DNA of 64,000 bases, taken from assembly GCA_027704905.1 (NCBI GenBank), contig CM051022.1, positions 15,324,975 to 15,388,974 on the forward strand, given 5' to 3'. A model generated the notes under the pieces. The model was not told the origin of the DNA and did not search any database. It saw only the letters and a list, made by a program, of their open reading frames with translations. This stretch comes from Muraenolepis orangiensis. Taxonomy: Eukaryota > Chordata > Actinopteri > Gadiformes > Muraenolepididae. The position numbers and the translations under genes are program-made. How positions within the stretch are numbered: the stretch's first letter is position 1; each line of letters begins with the position of its first letter. This document shows positions 1-32,203 of the stretch, piece after piece.

Positions 1-1232
<1,232 letters not shown>

Positions 1233-1515
1233 TCCCCTCCCCCCTCTGGGCGATGATTGTTTTCAGGACAAACAAAGCCTCTCTCTCTCGTTGCATGAGG
1301 GTACGTTATTTAATGTCTCTTCTGCACATGTCGGCAGCCTGCAATCAGATCTGTGATATAATAAATATATGTAGGAATCCATAATATACATTACTTACTA
1401 ATATTTCATTAAGTTCCACAAACACACACACAGACAAAAACATACAGTAAGTGTATTCCTTATGTGTGCAAGACCTCAGTTAATGATTAATGCAACTATG
1501 ATGTTGTGTACATTG

Positions 1516-1549
<34 letters not shown>

Positions 1550-1707
1550 ACCACACTCCTAGTGTGCGTGTTGCGCAACACCTCACGCAGTGATCTGGGA
1601 CCATAGTACAGACAGACCTCTCTCTCTCTCTCTCAGGCTGTCTACTGTACCTCACCCCCAGCTGTGTCTGTTCCCCCCCCCCCCCCCCAAAAAATAACAA
1701 AAAACAG

Positions 1708-19382
<17,675 letters not shown>

Positions 19383-20160
19383 GAGAGAGAGAGAGAGAGA
19401 GACGCCACACCCCCTACACCCCCGCTCAGCTATTACCAAGAATACCGAGGACTGCTATCATTCCTGACTTTCTCTCTCCCTCTTTCTCCCCATCTCCCAC
19501 TCTCCCAGTCTTCTCTACCTCCATCTCTATCTCTCTCCATCTCTCTCTCTCTCCCCCCTGCCCCATCTCTCTCTCTCTCTCTCTCTCACCCCCGCCCCAT
19601 CTCTCTCTCTCTCTCCCTCTCTCCCTCTCTCCCTCTCTCCCTCTCTCCCTCTCTCTCTCTCCCCCCGCCCCATCTCTCTCCCTCTCTCCCTCTCTCCCTC
19701 TCTCCCTCTCCCCCTCTCCCCCTCCCTCCCTCCCTCCCTTTCTCCCCTTCTAGTCGAACTGCATGAACTGAGAATGTGACAGAATGTGTTTACTAAATAC
19801 CCATCCGCCATTATATTATCGGTTATTTTTGACTGCATCCTCGTACCAAAAGAGCTTTGGCTTGCGTCGATGTATTTTACTTATTTTAAACCTTCTTGCT
19901 ATGGCTTTTAACCAGATGTCGTATGTCAGGCTCCATGAATCTATCCATGTGTTTTCATCTGTCTTGTATATCTCTTTTAATTTGTGGTACTTTCAATCGC
20001 CCAGTATTCACCGAGAACAAATCATGACGTGAAAACTAAACCATTTTTTTTTTAAGTGTTTTATGAGTTTCCTGCAATTAGCACAAATCAGCACAAGCGG
20101 AACGTGTTTTTAATCGTTGTTTTTTTGTTCATTTTGTTAATAAAAATGAAATGAAAAAAT
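19383..20160 (+). other. ppfibp1: ppfibp1 3' UTR with poly(A) signal
   Basis: Non-coding, contains a roughly 270-bp polypyrimidine (CT/CCCT) tract at 19470-19744. The first AATAAA after the stop is at 20139-20144, in an AT-rich context, and I take it as the likely polyadenylation signal. The transcript end itself is not visible. Confidence 0.55.
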
Positions 20161-20489
20161 GATTCAAATTACTAATTCCTAACCCATTATTTAGGTTACA
20201 TTCTAATAGGAGTATATATTATAAATAGTTGTACATTGTATTTAATCTAGGCCTGCCTCCTAATTACTACTGAATCTAAAGTAATACTAAATGATAGATC
20301 TACAGATAGACGGACACAAAGGCAGCTAGCTTGATATACAGATGGATAGACACAAAGATAGATACACACACACACACTTAAATAGACAAAGCTAGAGAGA
20401 TGCAACATCGTCATCCTGCAAACCGACTCTTTATTGATCACTTCTGGGACGTGGACGAGGTTAACGGAGAGAGAGCTGCTGGACCGCTG
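20161..20489. other. AT-rich intergenic sequence, nothing recognised
   Basis: Downstream of the liprin poly(A) signal. A loose gatagatagac-type repeat at 20290-20375 leads into the TATC array. No coding signal. Confidence 0.5.
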
Positions 20490-20905
20490 TATCTATCCAT
20501 CTATCGTTCTATTTACTATCTTTCTATCTATCTATTTACAATATCTATCTATCTACTATCTAACACCTACGGGTCATTGTATCAGTAGATATATATATAT
20601 ATATTTAGATAAAGAGATCTATCCGTATATCTATATATTTACTATATCTATTCACTATACCAATCTATATATCTATCTATTTACTTTATCTATCTTTCTA
20701 TATCACCCGATATCTACATATCTATCTATACCCGGATCTATCGGTCTATTTTCTGTATCGATCTGTCTATATATGCATATACAGTATATATCTATATATA
20801 TAGATATATACTGTATATTTATACTGTACTGTATATATCTATATATATCTATATATATCTATATATATCTATATATATGTATTTGTCTGTTTGTCTACTT
20901 GTATA
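20490..20905. repeat. Degenerate (TATC)n array with a 42-bp perfect palindrome
   Basis: tatctatctat units with interruptions. 20777-20818 is perfectly self-complementary with no loop, centred on tatatata. Such sequence can extrude a cruciform. Confidence 0.85.
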
Positions 20906-20965
20906 GTTTTATGTTGGTCTATTGCAATAACTTCATAGCTGTTCACTTAAAAAGGTTCATGTGTG

Positions 20966-21155
20966 ACTGATTCAAGATTCAAGATTTAGATTTGCCATAT
21001 ACAACAAGTGCAATCACATTCCCTCCCACAGTATGAATTTCTTACAATGTAACACTACAATATACAATATACTATACTATGTACTATACTTATACTATAC
21101 AACACATGTATACTATACTATGTACTATACTTATATTATACAACACTTGTTGGAG
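20966..21155 (-). mobile_element. Non-LTR retroelement 3' end (ttcaagattcaagattt tail)
   Basis: Reads, in reverse, as a 3' end with an aaatcttgaatcttgaat tail and tatactatgtactatac repeats. The same sequence is at 52195-52310 and 53815-53930 in the other orientation, and its tatactatgtac part at 36255-36480. Confidence 0.55.
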
Positions 21156-22042
21156 CCTAATTAATACTATTGAACGTTGAATGAGTAATGATCATGATGA
21201 TTGAATGAACTATTAGAACATTTGAAAAATATTCGGTACGATGGCGCCCCCTGGAGGCCATGGCTCTGAACTGCTTCATTTCAATAGGTTAATTAGCAGG
21301 TGATGCGGGTCAGGTGAGGGCTGGCAGTCCATGAGGAGCGACACCGTTTTTGGACCACAAAGAAGCAGCACAACGAAATCACATTGATCGATTAAATTAG
21401 TGTTTGAAATTATTTTAATTAGTTATTCTACCTGGGCCTGGATATATACGACTTTGTTTGTTTGTTTGGAGATCTCGGTGTGCGTCCCTGCCTTGCCTGG
21501 ACGGTGGCTACTATATGGGACTCCGAGAATTCACCAGAAGTGAGTAATCACCGCCGTGAATACATGAATGAGCTGACTGTTCAAATGCAATTATGCGATA
21601 ATCATATCGATATCGAATCATAATAAGGAAGTGTCGATGAGCAGCAGGCCGGAATTTGTGATTGATACAAGATAAAAAATATTAGTCCATTAGAACGCTT
21701 ACTCCCCATTCCCTCCAGCAGTATCTCCAAAACAATACCATCAAATACAAATAATATATACAATACAAAACAAGAGAGCAGCAAAGTGACTGTTAAATGA
21801 TATGTACATGTTGTACATATAACGTACAATTGCACGTTTGAAACTGAAATCCTAAAAGCACGTTGTGCGTATAGTGACGAGCTCTTGAGTTTACAGACCA
21901 TAAAAAATACCTGGTGATCGGTCGAATAAGATTAACGCAAATAATATTACGGAAATAACATACCTGCGCTTGAATGAAATGCATCAAAAGGAGATGAACG
22001 AATAACACTTAATGTAACGCAAAAACGGAAATACCTACGCGT
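21156..22042. other. Unassigned intergenic sequence
   Basis: Holds a copy (21655-21795) of the repeat at 14446. The rest shows neither an ORF of note nor a repeat I know. 21240-21530 (gatggcgccccctggaggcc .. gagaattcaccagaagtgag) has an LTR-like look but no matching partner here. Confidence 0.35.
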
Positions 22043-22360
22043 TTATATGGAATAAAACGCATGTAAATTAGTAATCGGATGAATCGTTTCAATTAACTGC
22101 ATAATTAATAACGGGGAATAATGCCAAAAAAGCAAAACAAGTCACTGCTATGGCTGAAGAATAATTTAATCCACTCAAAGCAGCAAAACAAATTAAATCA
22201 ATCAATTGATTGATTGTTGATGGGTGGAGGGGGGAATGTGGTCGAAGTGAACGAGGTGTTTGATCTGTTGATGAGTAACTTGAAGGATGTTCATGGATCT
22301 GTGAAAACGATGTAGTCTGAGTTAACGGTTAAAGGCTTAATGGAATGATTTGAACCAAAT
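22043..22360 (+). pseudogene. Decayed BEL gag 5' part, second copy of 24277-24640
   Basis: Parallels 24277-24640 over about 320 bp (catgtaaattagtaatcgga .. gaagaataatttaatccactcaaagc .. ttgaaggatgttcatgg). Frames are broken. The identification as BEL gag leader/N-terminus rests on the better copy at 24277. Confidence 0.45.
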
Positions 22361-22365
22361 GTTCT

Positions 22366-22770
22366 CTAATGTGCCTCCGCTCTAATTTCCAACATGGTTA
22401 TGGTCTGACTACTGCGTACTGACTGCTTAAGCTCCCTACACAGGGTGCAATCAAACACATGTTCGGTCAACTGATCACACAACACATCAGCATTTACCAT
22501 TCCATCAGGCGCACACTGCTTAACTTTCTCCATGAGTTTCAACAATGCCAACGCCCATCTTGTTGCTTCCTGGAAATAGGCCTCCTGTAAAGCTACATAG
22601 GACTGGAAACACCCATATATTTCCTTTTTTTTAAACAGCAATAATCTGAGCTGGATTACCCTTCTCCAAGTGAGGACGGTACTTTATCTCTTCCCTTGCC
22701 TCACCTTCTAGGTGATCAAAAAGGAAGAAAGCCTGACCAGTGGCAGAAAAGTGACAGCCCGCATACAGGC
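22366..22770 (-). pseudogene. Gag-like fragment of an LTR retroelement
   Basis: Minus strand reads HLEGEAREEIKYRPHLEKGN, then after a slip in an A run GCFQSYVALQEAYFQEATRW .. LMEKVKQ .. LTEHVFDCTLCRELKQSVRS. This has the pattern of a retrotransposon Gag capsid: (Q)GEAREE, then Y/F with many hydrophobics, LxxQFxExxxDxxLRRELK. It has a frameshift and no zinc knuckle. Family unassigned. Confidence 0.5.
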
Positions 22771-22874
22771 TTGCACTTCTTCAACCCATTAATTTATGCC
22801 TATTCCAGACCTTCAACTAAACATGGGGCATTCTAAAAATAAAAACATTCTAAAATTAAAATAATATGGGATGA

Positions 22875-23940
22875 GGTGTATTATAGATAAAGTGCAATGT
22901 TCAACAAGATGAGCTAAGGTGCAGTATTTGGCAAAATGGCAACAAAACTATGTGCTTCCATAAGGACTTCCTGTAGTGCATCTCGGTGCTAAAAGTCTGT
23001 TGCTGAAGATGCTCCTGTATGAGGACAGCTCACTCTCTGGTGGAGAGGGTGAGAGTCACTGTCCATAATGCTCTGCAGCTAGCACAGCATCCTCCTCTCT
23101 GACACCACCACCAACAAATCAAGTTCCACCCCTAGGACAGAACCCGCCTTCCTGATGATTTGATTGGTTCCGTTGACTGGGTGACTTGGGTGTCGACTGC
23201 CCTCAGCCTGCTGCTGAGTGGTCTCTGGCCCTTCTTGTACACAGCCTTGGTGTTCTTGGCCCAGTCCAGTTTATAATCCAGGTGAACTCCCAGGTATTTG
23301 TAGTCCTGTACCAGTGTCCACAGCCACCCCCCTGATGGAAATCGTTGTGGGGGGGTTTCCACCTGCTGAAGTCCACCACCAGCTCCTTCGTCTTGCTTGT
23401 GTTACACTGCAGGTGGTTTAGGTCACACCACTCAATGAAGGAGTCCACGACGCCCCTGTACTCGGCGTCCCTCCCTTCACTGATGCAGCCAATAATCACG
23501 CGTCGTCGGAGAACTCTGCAGTGGCCGAATGAGATGTATTGAAGTCTGAGTGTACAGAGTGGACAGAATGGCGACAGAACAGTTCCCTGGGGCCCCCGTT
23601 GCTCACCACAGTGTCAGACACACAGCCCTGCAGTCTAACGTACTGTTGCCTACCAGTCAAATAATCCCTAATCCAGGACACCAGGGGAGCCTCCACCTGG
23701 CATCACCGCTAGCTTACTCCCCAGCACGGCAGGTCGGATGGTGTTGAACGCACTGGAGAAGTCAAAGAACATGACTCTCACCGTACTCCCTGGTCTGTCC
23801 AGGTGAGCGTAGGCACGGTGAAGCAGGAAGTTAATGGCATCTTCTACCCCTAGTTTTGGCTGGTAGGCAAACTGAAGGGGGTCCAGTGATGTTTTGACCA
23901 GGGGCCGGCGGTGTGACAGCACTAGCCTCTCCAGGGACTC
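22875..23940 (-). pseudogene. LINE fragment (CR1/L2-group RT), broken
   Basis: Minus strand reads SLDPLQFAYQPKLGVEDAIN, MFFDFSSAFNTIRP, SWIRDYLTGRQQYVRLQGCV, FSDDA, KTKELVVDF and DYKYLGVHLDYKLDWAKNTK in order: RT fingers, palm and thumb. A frameshift follows the palm and no continuous ORF remains. The N-terminus and endonuclease are missing (5' truncation). A second, shorter copy is at 34031-34672. Confidence 0.85.
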
Positions 23941-24276
23941 GGACTCGGGTTAAAGATGTACTACACAATACAAACGGAACAAGGCGTACACGTCTCTGCT
24001 TTTGCACAGTACATCCTGCCGACAACGCCGGATTGTGGCGAGGCGATGGGGTCAGCACGACAACACCACCTTGGGAGTTTCACCCAAGGAAATATTTGAG
24101 TTAACCTCAACCAAGGTCACACAGATTCGTTGCAGTAATGAAAAAGGCTTGAGATGCGTCTCCAGTTCACACTTGCAGTCGCCCAAAAAACAACCTCATA
24201 CCTACATGGCACCAGTCTACCTGTTGTATACAGGACAGGTGCACAGTAATCCTACAGGAGCAGAGTCTCTCTTGCT
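23941..24276. other. Unassigned; possibly the BEL 5' LTR end/leader
   Basis: Sequence between the LINE at 22875-23940 and the BEL gag start. No ORF of note. Its position directly upstream of the presumed gag makes a 5' LTR or leader possible, but no second LTR is visible for comparison. Confidence 0.25.
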
Positions 24277-25662
24277 ACATATGGAATAAACTAATGTAAA
24301 TTAGTATATTGGATGAAACGTTTCAATTAAGTTCATAATTAATAACCGGTAATAATGGCAAAAAGCAAAACCACTCAAGTTACTGCTGTGGCCGAAGAAG
24401 AATTGAATCCACTCAAAGCGTCCCGTCACGACACGCTTGGAGAGTGCACACAAAAAAACGAATTAAATCAAATCATTGCTTGTTGACTGGGGAAATGTGG
24501 AGAAAGTGAATGAGGGTCTTGAGGTATTTGATCTGTTGAGTGGATTGAAGGATGTTCATGGCTCAGTGAAAACGATGTTGTCCGAGTTAAAGGAAAAGGC
24601 TTAATGGAATGACTTGAACCAAAGATGGACACATTCAATTGTGGGAAGATGGCAATGTGGAAAATGAACCAAGGAGATCTGTCACGCTTTAGGTGACCCC
24701 TAAACTCCACCGAACACAGGATTTCAATTCTCCACCACACACGTCACACAAGAGACCAGGATATTAATAAAATAAGGGTTGCTTTATTAATCTAAAATTT
24801 CATAAAAAAAAACCGGTAGTAAGACCCCTATAGACCCACCCTCAGCGCCACTCTTACTCCGTCCCCTACTGCTCACATGGGCAGTGTAGAGCCTCCTTAG
24901 GTGATTGTTACCCTTTAGTACTCTCCCACTGCAACCCAGAATTTGGGCACGCGCTACAACCCAAAACAATGGGCACACGGTAGAACCCAGAAATGGGCAC
25001 ACTGTACAACCCAAAAGGGCACACCACTGCAACCCAGACTGGGCACACGCTACAACCCGCAACACGGGCACACCGTTGACACTCCCACTAGGACCCCCCC
25101 TGGGCGCTGCCCTACACTGCCGCCCCTCTAAAAGGACCCTCGAGCTACTGGAGTATTGGGGGAAGGAGGGACATACGGGACAAAACATAGATTGGAGTGG
25201 GGATGGGTTCTCGCTCCCTGCACTGCCGAGAACTCGGTCCCCACAAAAATAAAAATAAAGTCTCTGGTCTGGGCGGGACGTGGTTGGTGGCTCCGCCCGA
25301 CGTACACAACGCCGCCCGCCAGCAACACGGCCAAAATCGCCTCTCTCCGAGCGCCCCCCCCCCCCCCCCCCCCCCCCCCGCAGAAGACAGCCAGGCGACG
25401 ACGCCGATGGCTCCGCCTCTGGTGGCAATGGGCACAGCGCGGACACTCGCTGCTGTCCACACTCCGCGCTGTCAGACAACACGTCCCGGAGAAACCAACC
25501 GTGCAAGTAAAGCCCCTCCCTCTGTTCGCTCCGCTGTCACCACTTCCACGTCCCGATCTCGAACACTCTCTCCCGCGTAGGCTATGACAGAAGGCAAAAA
25601 GCACACACCGGCAGGACACCTAGGGAGCCCTCCTAAAGGCCCCGTCACACCATAACGTTCTG

Positions 25663-27021
25663 GGGTGCGTTTCCCGAAGCCTTCTTAACGCTACGTCGTT
25701 CGTAAGTTATACCTTAAGCTGTACCTTTTAACGTTTCGCCGTGTTTCCCGAAACGTTCTTAGCCAAGTATACCTTCCGTAAGTGACACTTTCGTAAGGTA
25801 GGTCTGGACCTCTCTTAACTATACCTTATCGATGTCAGCTCTCTCCGCTAGTGGCCACCACTGTTCCGACCCGCAAGCCTCTGAAATCAGCTGTTGACCT
25901 AGTTTCATTTCAATCTGTGAATCAATATGTACACTTATAATTCTACAGTTGTAGTTCATAACGGTAATAATATACAACAAAAATACCACATTAATGGGAA
26001 TGTTTTCATGCAGAAATTGTACATTACGGTGGATACATTTTGCACTTTATTGAACATGAAATCGCCTCTTAAATAATCTATATCCCAAAATGACATCCGC
26101 TGGCAAACAATTAGGGGCTAAATGAGTAGGAGTCAATATATAGGGAGTTTGACGGTGACTGGTAAGGCAAAACTATGGCAGCGAATCAACGTATTGTCGT
26201 ACTAAACCAAAGACGGGGCCGTCCACGGAGCCATTTAGTCTATGTGCACAACTACATAAGGCAACATTTGTCACTGTGGTCCTAAAACTCGAAAACAGTG
26301 CTTCACGATTCAGCGCCACCTCATCCAGCATGACCTCCATCTCCACATTGGTGACGCTGGCGGACCGCTTTTTGCCCTGACATATCTAATGTTCATTTCT
26401 TGTTGGTGCGCTTTTATTGAAATTGTCAGCCAATCAGAGAATTGTGAATTACACCAGTTATGTGATGGGGCTGCTGGTTATTCAACCCTAATTGCAAAGT
26501 TATTTAAGGCACCATGACAATGATATAAAAAATATTGAAATCAACCTTTTCTTGCCAAATAAGGTGTACTGGTAGGTGGCGTAATTTGCTGAGGTGGTGT
26601 AGCGGGAAGAGGCTTGATATCACAATCTGAGGGGGCGCGCTCGTGCCACCTTTAGGCAATCATTATATTTACGGTTTGATATAATGAGTTTGTAAGTTTT
26701 AAATTCTATGAATATGTTCTCAGTCATGATAAATGCAATATTTTTTGTATTCCTGCAGTGTTTTATTGATAAAGAACACCACATCCTCTCATAACGCGGT
26801 GAAGCAGTCGCTACATGGAGTGAATAGTCGATTCAGCGAACACATTCAGCACCATTGTTATGGACAGCATCTACTAACGTCGGACGTAAGAAGGTATACC
26901 TCAAGCAACCTCCTAAGGGATAGTTCGGGGAACACACGTCGAACAGTAAACAACTTTAGTAAGGTATACCTTTCAATTCTTCGTAACACGCTAAGAGACA
27001 ACGTTATCGGGAAACGCACCC
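25663..27021 (-). mobile_element. PIF/Harbinger-like element, TSD CTG, decayed Myb-like ORF
   Basis: TIRs GGGTGCGTTTCCCG at 25663 and CGGGAAACGCACCC ending at 27021, with the 3-bp TSD ctg on both sides (25660-25662, 27022-27024). Many accttc/ggtatacc subterminal repeats. Minus strand at about 26250-26385 reads KKRSASVTNVEMEVMLDEVA, resembling the Myb/SANT-like accessory protein of Harbinger elements. No DDE nuclease is visible. Confidence 0.7.
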
Positions 27022-27084
27022 CTGGTCAGCGTTCTATGAACGTTCTAATCGTTAAATTTCCGAGCGTTCTAGGAGAGGTGGACA

Positions 27085-27215
27085 CATCTGGCGTGTGACT
27101 AGCGTGTGACTAACGCATGACTAGCGTGTGACTAACGCATGACTAGCGTGTGACTAACGCATGACTAGCGTGTGACTAACGCATGACTAGCGTGTGACTA
27201 ACGCATGAGGAGCGT
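27085..27215. repeat. 22-bp tandem repeat (gactagcgtgtgactaacgcat)
   Basis: About five and a half near-perfect copies, followed by degenerate agcgtgt units to about 27345. Internal to the TIR element at 25634-28483. Confidence 0.9.
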
Positions 27216-27401
27216 GTACCAGCGACCAAGTACAGACGCCCCTGAAGATTATTAGCGTGTGCTGACGTGTCACTGGCGCGCGACTACGATTAGTCAACGT
27301 TAGACGAGCGTGTGACTAACGACAGACTAGCGTGTTGCTGGCGTGGGTTGCATGTTCAAACTGGTATAAAACGCGGGGAAATCAGTGGATTCAGTTGTTC
27401 T

Positions 27402-27940
27402 TGTCACGAGTGGATTGTTCGGGGGGGACCCAGAACGCAGACCAAGACACAGTGGAGCTATAACAGAGCTTTATTTCAAGCAAACGCAACACAAGAGAGT
27501 GATCAGGGACAGTCCAGGGGTCTGGGTACCGGGAGGTCGATCCGCAGAGTACCGGCAGGTAGTAGACCGGCGAGTAGTCCGGGACGGGAGAGGAGTCTGG
27601 GTACCGGGAGGTTGTGCGACAAGTAGCGACAGGTACTGGACAGGTAATTATAATTACTGGGGAGCTCGTATAGACCGGCGTAACGCGAGACAGGCGGGTG
27701 ACGCGGGATAGGCAAAGAATCTGGATCTCCGGGACCTCAGCGTGGCGATTCAGTCCAGAATGTACGACGTAACATGAACAAAGTATGACGTACGACCTAA
27801 CCCCGGGGTAACGGGGAGCCAGGGTCTATATACCCCAGGTGAAGGGATTAGCAATCAGCCACGGCAATTGCTGACAGGTGTGTGCGCCGCCAGTGCACGT
27901 GGCTTGGCCATGCCCCCTGTCAACCACCGTAACCGTGACA
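27402..27940 (-). mobile_element. Solo LTR, sushi-like family A (divergent), TSD GTTCT
   Basis: TGTCACGAG at 27402 to CCGTGACA at 27940 (539 bp), with gttct duplicated at 27397-27401 and 27941-27945. ctttattt near 27468 read in reverse gives aataaag, placing the LTR on the minus strand. Similar to the LTRs at 28829, 52391, 54013 and 56132 (shared ggaggacgatccgc-, gtaccggcaggtagtagacc-, tataccccaggtga- blocks). Confidence 0.85.
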
Positions 27941-29444
27941 GTTCTTCTGGATATTGAACAGTCAAGAGGAAAAAAGCGTGTGAGGGGGGCTACTGCTAAC
28001 ACCCCATCTCTCCATCCGAAAATAGGCACACAATGTCTGATGTGTGTATGACAATGAGCACTGGTCCTGACCCCCACACACACTCCATCTCTCATCCAGA
28101 CAGAGGCACACAATGTCGGATGTGTACCAGTGAGTTGTTCACTGCAAAGCAAAGATTGTGAACGATTAATAACAACCAAGTAAAGCTAGGGTAACGACTG
28201 ACTAACAATAGCCGAACGCATGCAACGTTCGGCGAACGTTAGTACAACGTTCCACAAACGTTCTCCAGCGTTTAACGTTAAACGTTGAACACTGGTCTCC
28301 ATGAGAACTTTTGTGCATGTTCAAAACTTTATTTTCGGACCAGCGTTCTCCGTCGATCACGACGATTACCAGCGTTCACCAGCGTTCACACAACGCTCTT
28401 CTGGCGCTATACCAGCGACCACGGACGATTACCAACGTTTCCTCAAACGCTGACCAGAACGTTATGGTGTGACGGGGCCTTTACTCCCTTTCCTTTCTTC
28501 CTTCCTTGAGGATCCAATGACCCCGTTTGGCTTGGCCCCCACACGCACCCCAACGACCGACCCCACACACAAGAACAACTGGGCTCTTAAAGGGGAATTC
28601 AGCCTATCCCATTCTAGGCTGCTAATTAAATAACCCGTTCCAGCTGTGGTGGCTCCAGTCAATCATGGTCCCATCCCACCCCGTGACAGATCCGTAAGTC
28701 ATTCAACCACAGGACAGTGGTTTCCAATGTATCAAGTAAATCAAAGGATCAAAACCAGTCTGAAACTCATCCTCAAAGGCCTCTTCATTGTCCTTCATTG
28801 CACGCCTGAAAGCTGACCTGGAGAGCAGTGTCACGAGATGGGAGTGGGTTGGACCCCGAACGCAGACACGACACAGTGGAGCGATACGAACGGCTTTATT
28901 CTCAGGGACACACACAACAACACAAGGGTGCACGGGGTGGACGATCCGCGGAGTACCGGCAGGTAGTAGACCGTCGAGTAGTCCGGGACGGGGGAAGGAG
29001 TCTGCGTACCGGGATATCGGGTGCGAAGTACCGGCAGGGGTAGTAGGCAGGCGTCGGGTGCGAAGTACCGGCCGGGTAGTAGGCAGGCGTCGGGTGCGAA
29101 GTACCGGCCGGGTAGTAGGCAGGCGATGGGTATCAGAACAGATGGGAGAACAACGTGCAGTATATGGTAACGACCTCACGCTGGGCTGGGGTAACGGATA
29201 GACATAGTATATACAGTGCTGCTCGAAAGTATGTGAACCCCCTAGACATGGTCATTGTAATTGTACAAAAATGTAAAATAACCTTATTAAATGTATATCC
29301 AAACACCAATTTGTAAAGCAGGACTTTCCAAATAATGGACACAAACAAAGAAAAATTATGTATTTTCATTATTTATTCCAAAAAGTGGTTTCTCCTACAA
29401 AAACTGAAAATATGACTTGTGCAAAAGTATGTGAACCCTTTTGG

Positions 29445-30669
<1,225 letters not shown>

Positions 30670-31018
30670 TCATTTGATTGGTTTGCTTAATTGACTAATT
30701 AAGCACCCAAAAGTGTTTCACCTGAATCTGTTACCTCCTTGACTTTACCAATACAGCTGGGGGTTCACTTACTTTTGCACATCCACTAATTCCATGTTTC
30801 ATGTATTTTTTTGGCTACTCACACAATTCCCTCTAAAAAAGTACATGGAACTGTTAAACATAAACCTGACATTTCATATATGTAAAACTTGTTATGATAA
30901 AATAGGAAAATCATGGTAAACACAGAAAACTCTTAACTGTTCAAGGGGTTCACATACTTTCGAGCAGCACTGTATATACCCCAGGTGAGGGGGGGGGGGT
31001 GTGTGTGTGTGTGTGTGT

Positions 31019-32203
31019 TGAAGGCTTTGGAGAGATCGACAAAGGCCATGAACAGGTCCTGATGTTGTTTTCTGCACTTTTCCTGCAGCTGTCGAGCTGT
31101 GAAAATCATGTCCACCGTGCTCCTGCTCTTCCTAAATCCACATTGTGATTCAGGCAATATTGACTCGGTGGTGTTTTTAATCACCCTCTGGAGCATAACC
31201 TTTGCCAGGACCTTACCAGCGACAGCAAGGAGCGAAATACCCCTGCTGTTGCCACAGACAGCCCTTGTTCTTGTAAATGGTGACAACATTGGCGTCTCTC
31301 CATTGTTGTGGGACGCTCTCATCAGCCCAGACCTTGGTGATGTACTTGTGTAATGCTCTTGTACAGAGGTAGCCTCCTTGTTTCAGCAGGGATGTTGTCA
31401 TTACCAGGGGACTTGTTGTTTTTAAGGGAACGGATAGCTGATAGGACCTCCAGGAAGGTTGGGGGCTGGTCTAGATTGTGCATAGGAGGAAGTGTAGGCA
31501 GGTCGTCAAGAACGGTGGGCTCTGCATCAGAGTCCTGATTAAGCAGGGTACCAAAATGTTCAGCCCATCTCAGCAGAATGCTATGCTGGTCCTTCAGGAC
31601 TGTCAGGCCATCTGCTGTTTTCAGGGGAGTGATACAGCGGCTTATTGGGCCGTAGATCTTCTTGACAGCATTGTAAGAGTTGTGCATGTCATTTTTATCG
31701 GCAAAAGACTGGATTTCGTGTGCCTTTTTAGTCCACCACTCATTCTGCATGACCCGAGTAGCCCTTTGTACTTCCCGACGAACTCTCTGCCATTGCTGCC
31801 TGGTGCTACTGGACGAGGGGTTCTTTAACGTTGCCCGATGTGCTCTGTGCAAGTCATGGATGGTTTCCGAGTTTTCATCAAACCAGTCTTGGTGGTTCTT
31901 GCTCTTATAGCCGATTGTTTGGGCTGCTGCCTCATAGAGAGCCGAGCTGATAGAGTTCCACTTCTGGTCCATGGTGTTCTCAGATGAGCTCAAGGACAAC
32001 TCAATCCCCCCCAGTTTCTCAACCAGGGAGCAACGAAATTCATTCCTTGCATCAGGGTTTTCCAGGCGGGTGCAATCTAGTCGCCTCCTTCTGGGTCCTT
32101 GCAGCCGCAATGGGGGGCGCACTTGCATGTGGACCTTGGCCATGATCAGGCGGTGATCTGTCCAGCATTCTGCACCTCTCATGGCACGGGTGATGTGAAC
32201 GTC
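31019..32203 (-). pseudogene. LINE, inverted 5' segment (endonuclease end to RT start)
   Basis: Minus strand reads GAECWTDHRLIMAKVHM (end of the APE endonuclease, with its SDH-like TDH), a basic linker, then RT N-terminal motifs: AIRSLKNNKSPGNDNIPAE, NSRGISLLAVAGKVLAKVML, SQCGFRKSRSTVDMIF and FMAFVDLSKAFNT. There is a frameshift near 31330. It stops exactly where the + strand segment at 32204 picks up the same protein. The outer end abuts a (GT)n run of the host LTR. Confidence 0.88.

Larger units (their letters stand above)
25634..28483. mobile_element. TIR DNA element (taaaggccccgtcacacc), TSD CTCC, itself interrupted
   Basis: Left end taaaggccccgtcacaccat is exactly mirrored at the right end for about 30 bp, and ctcc flanks both sides (25630-25633, 28484-28487). 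Subterminal regions are full of aacgtt, ccagcg and gcgttc motifs (28200-28460), as expected for transposase binding clusters. A 22-bp tandem repeat lies at 27085-27215. It holds a Harbinger-like insert and a solo LTR. No transposase is seen, and I cannot assign the superfamily. Confidence 0.75.
24680..28688 (-). mobile_element. LTR (family C), solo, with nested insertions; TSD GATC
   Basis: Starts TGTCACGCTT at 24680 and ends CCCCGTGACA at 28688, flanked by gatc at 24676-24679 and 28689-28692. Without inserts it is about 1.16 kb. Orientation is uncertain; aataaag/ctttatt lies near 24770-24785. It contains a tandem gggcacacgctacaaccca-type repeat (24944-25085) and a G/C homopolymer at 25359-25379. 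A TIR element interrupts it at 25634-28483. Confidence 0.7.

Noticed and set aside
20434..20970. 178-codon Tyr/Ile-rich frame
   Set aside because: Product of the TATC microsatellite; no protein features.
25156..25587. Overlapping 105-143-codon frames on both strands in LTR C
   Set aside because: They cross a poly-C run and repeat units inside an LTR; no protein motif.
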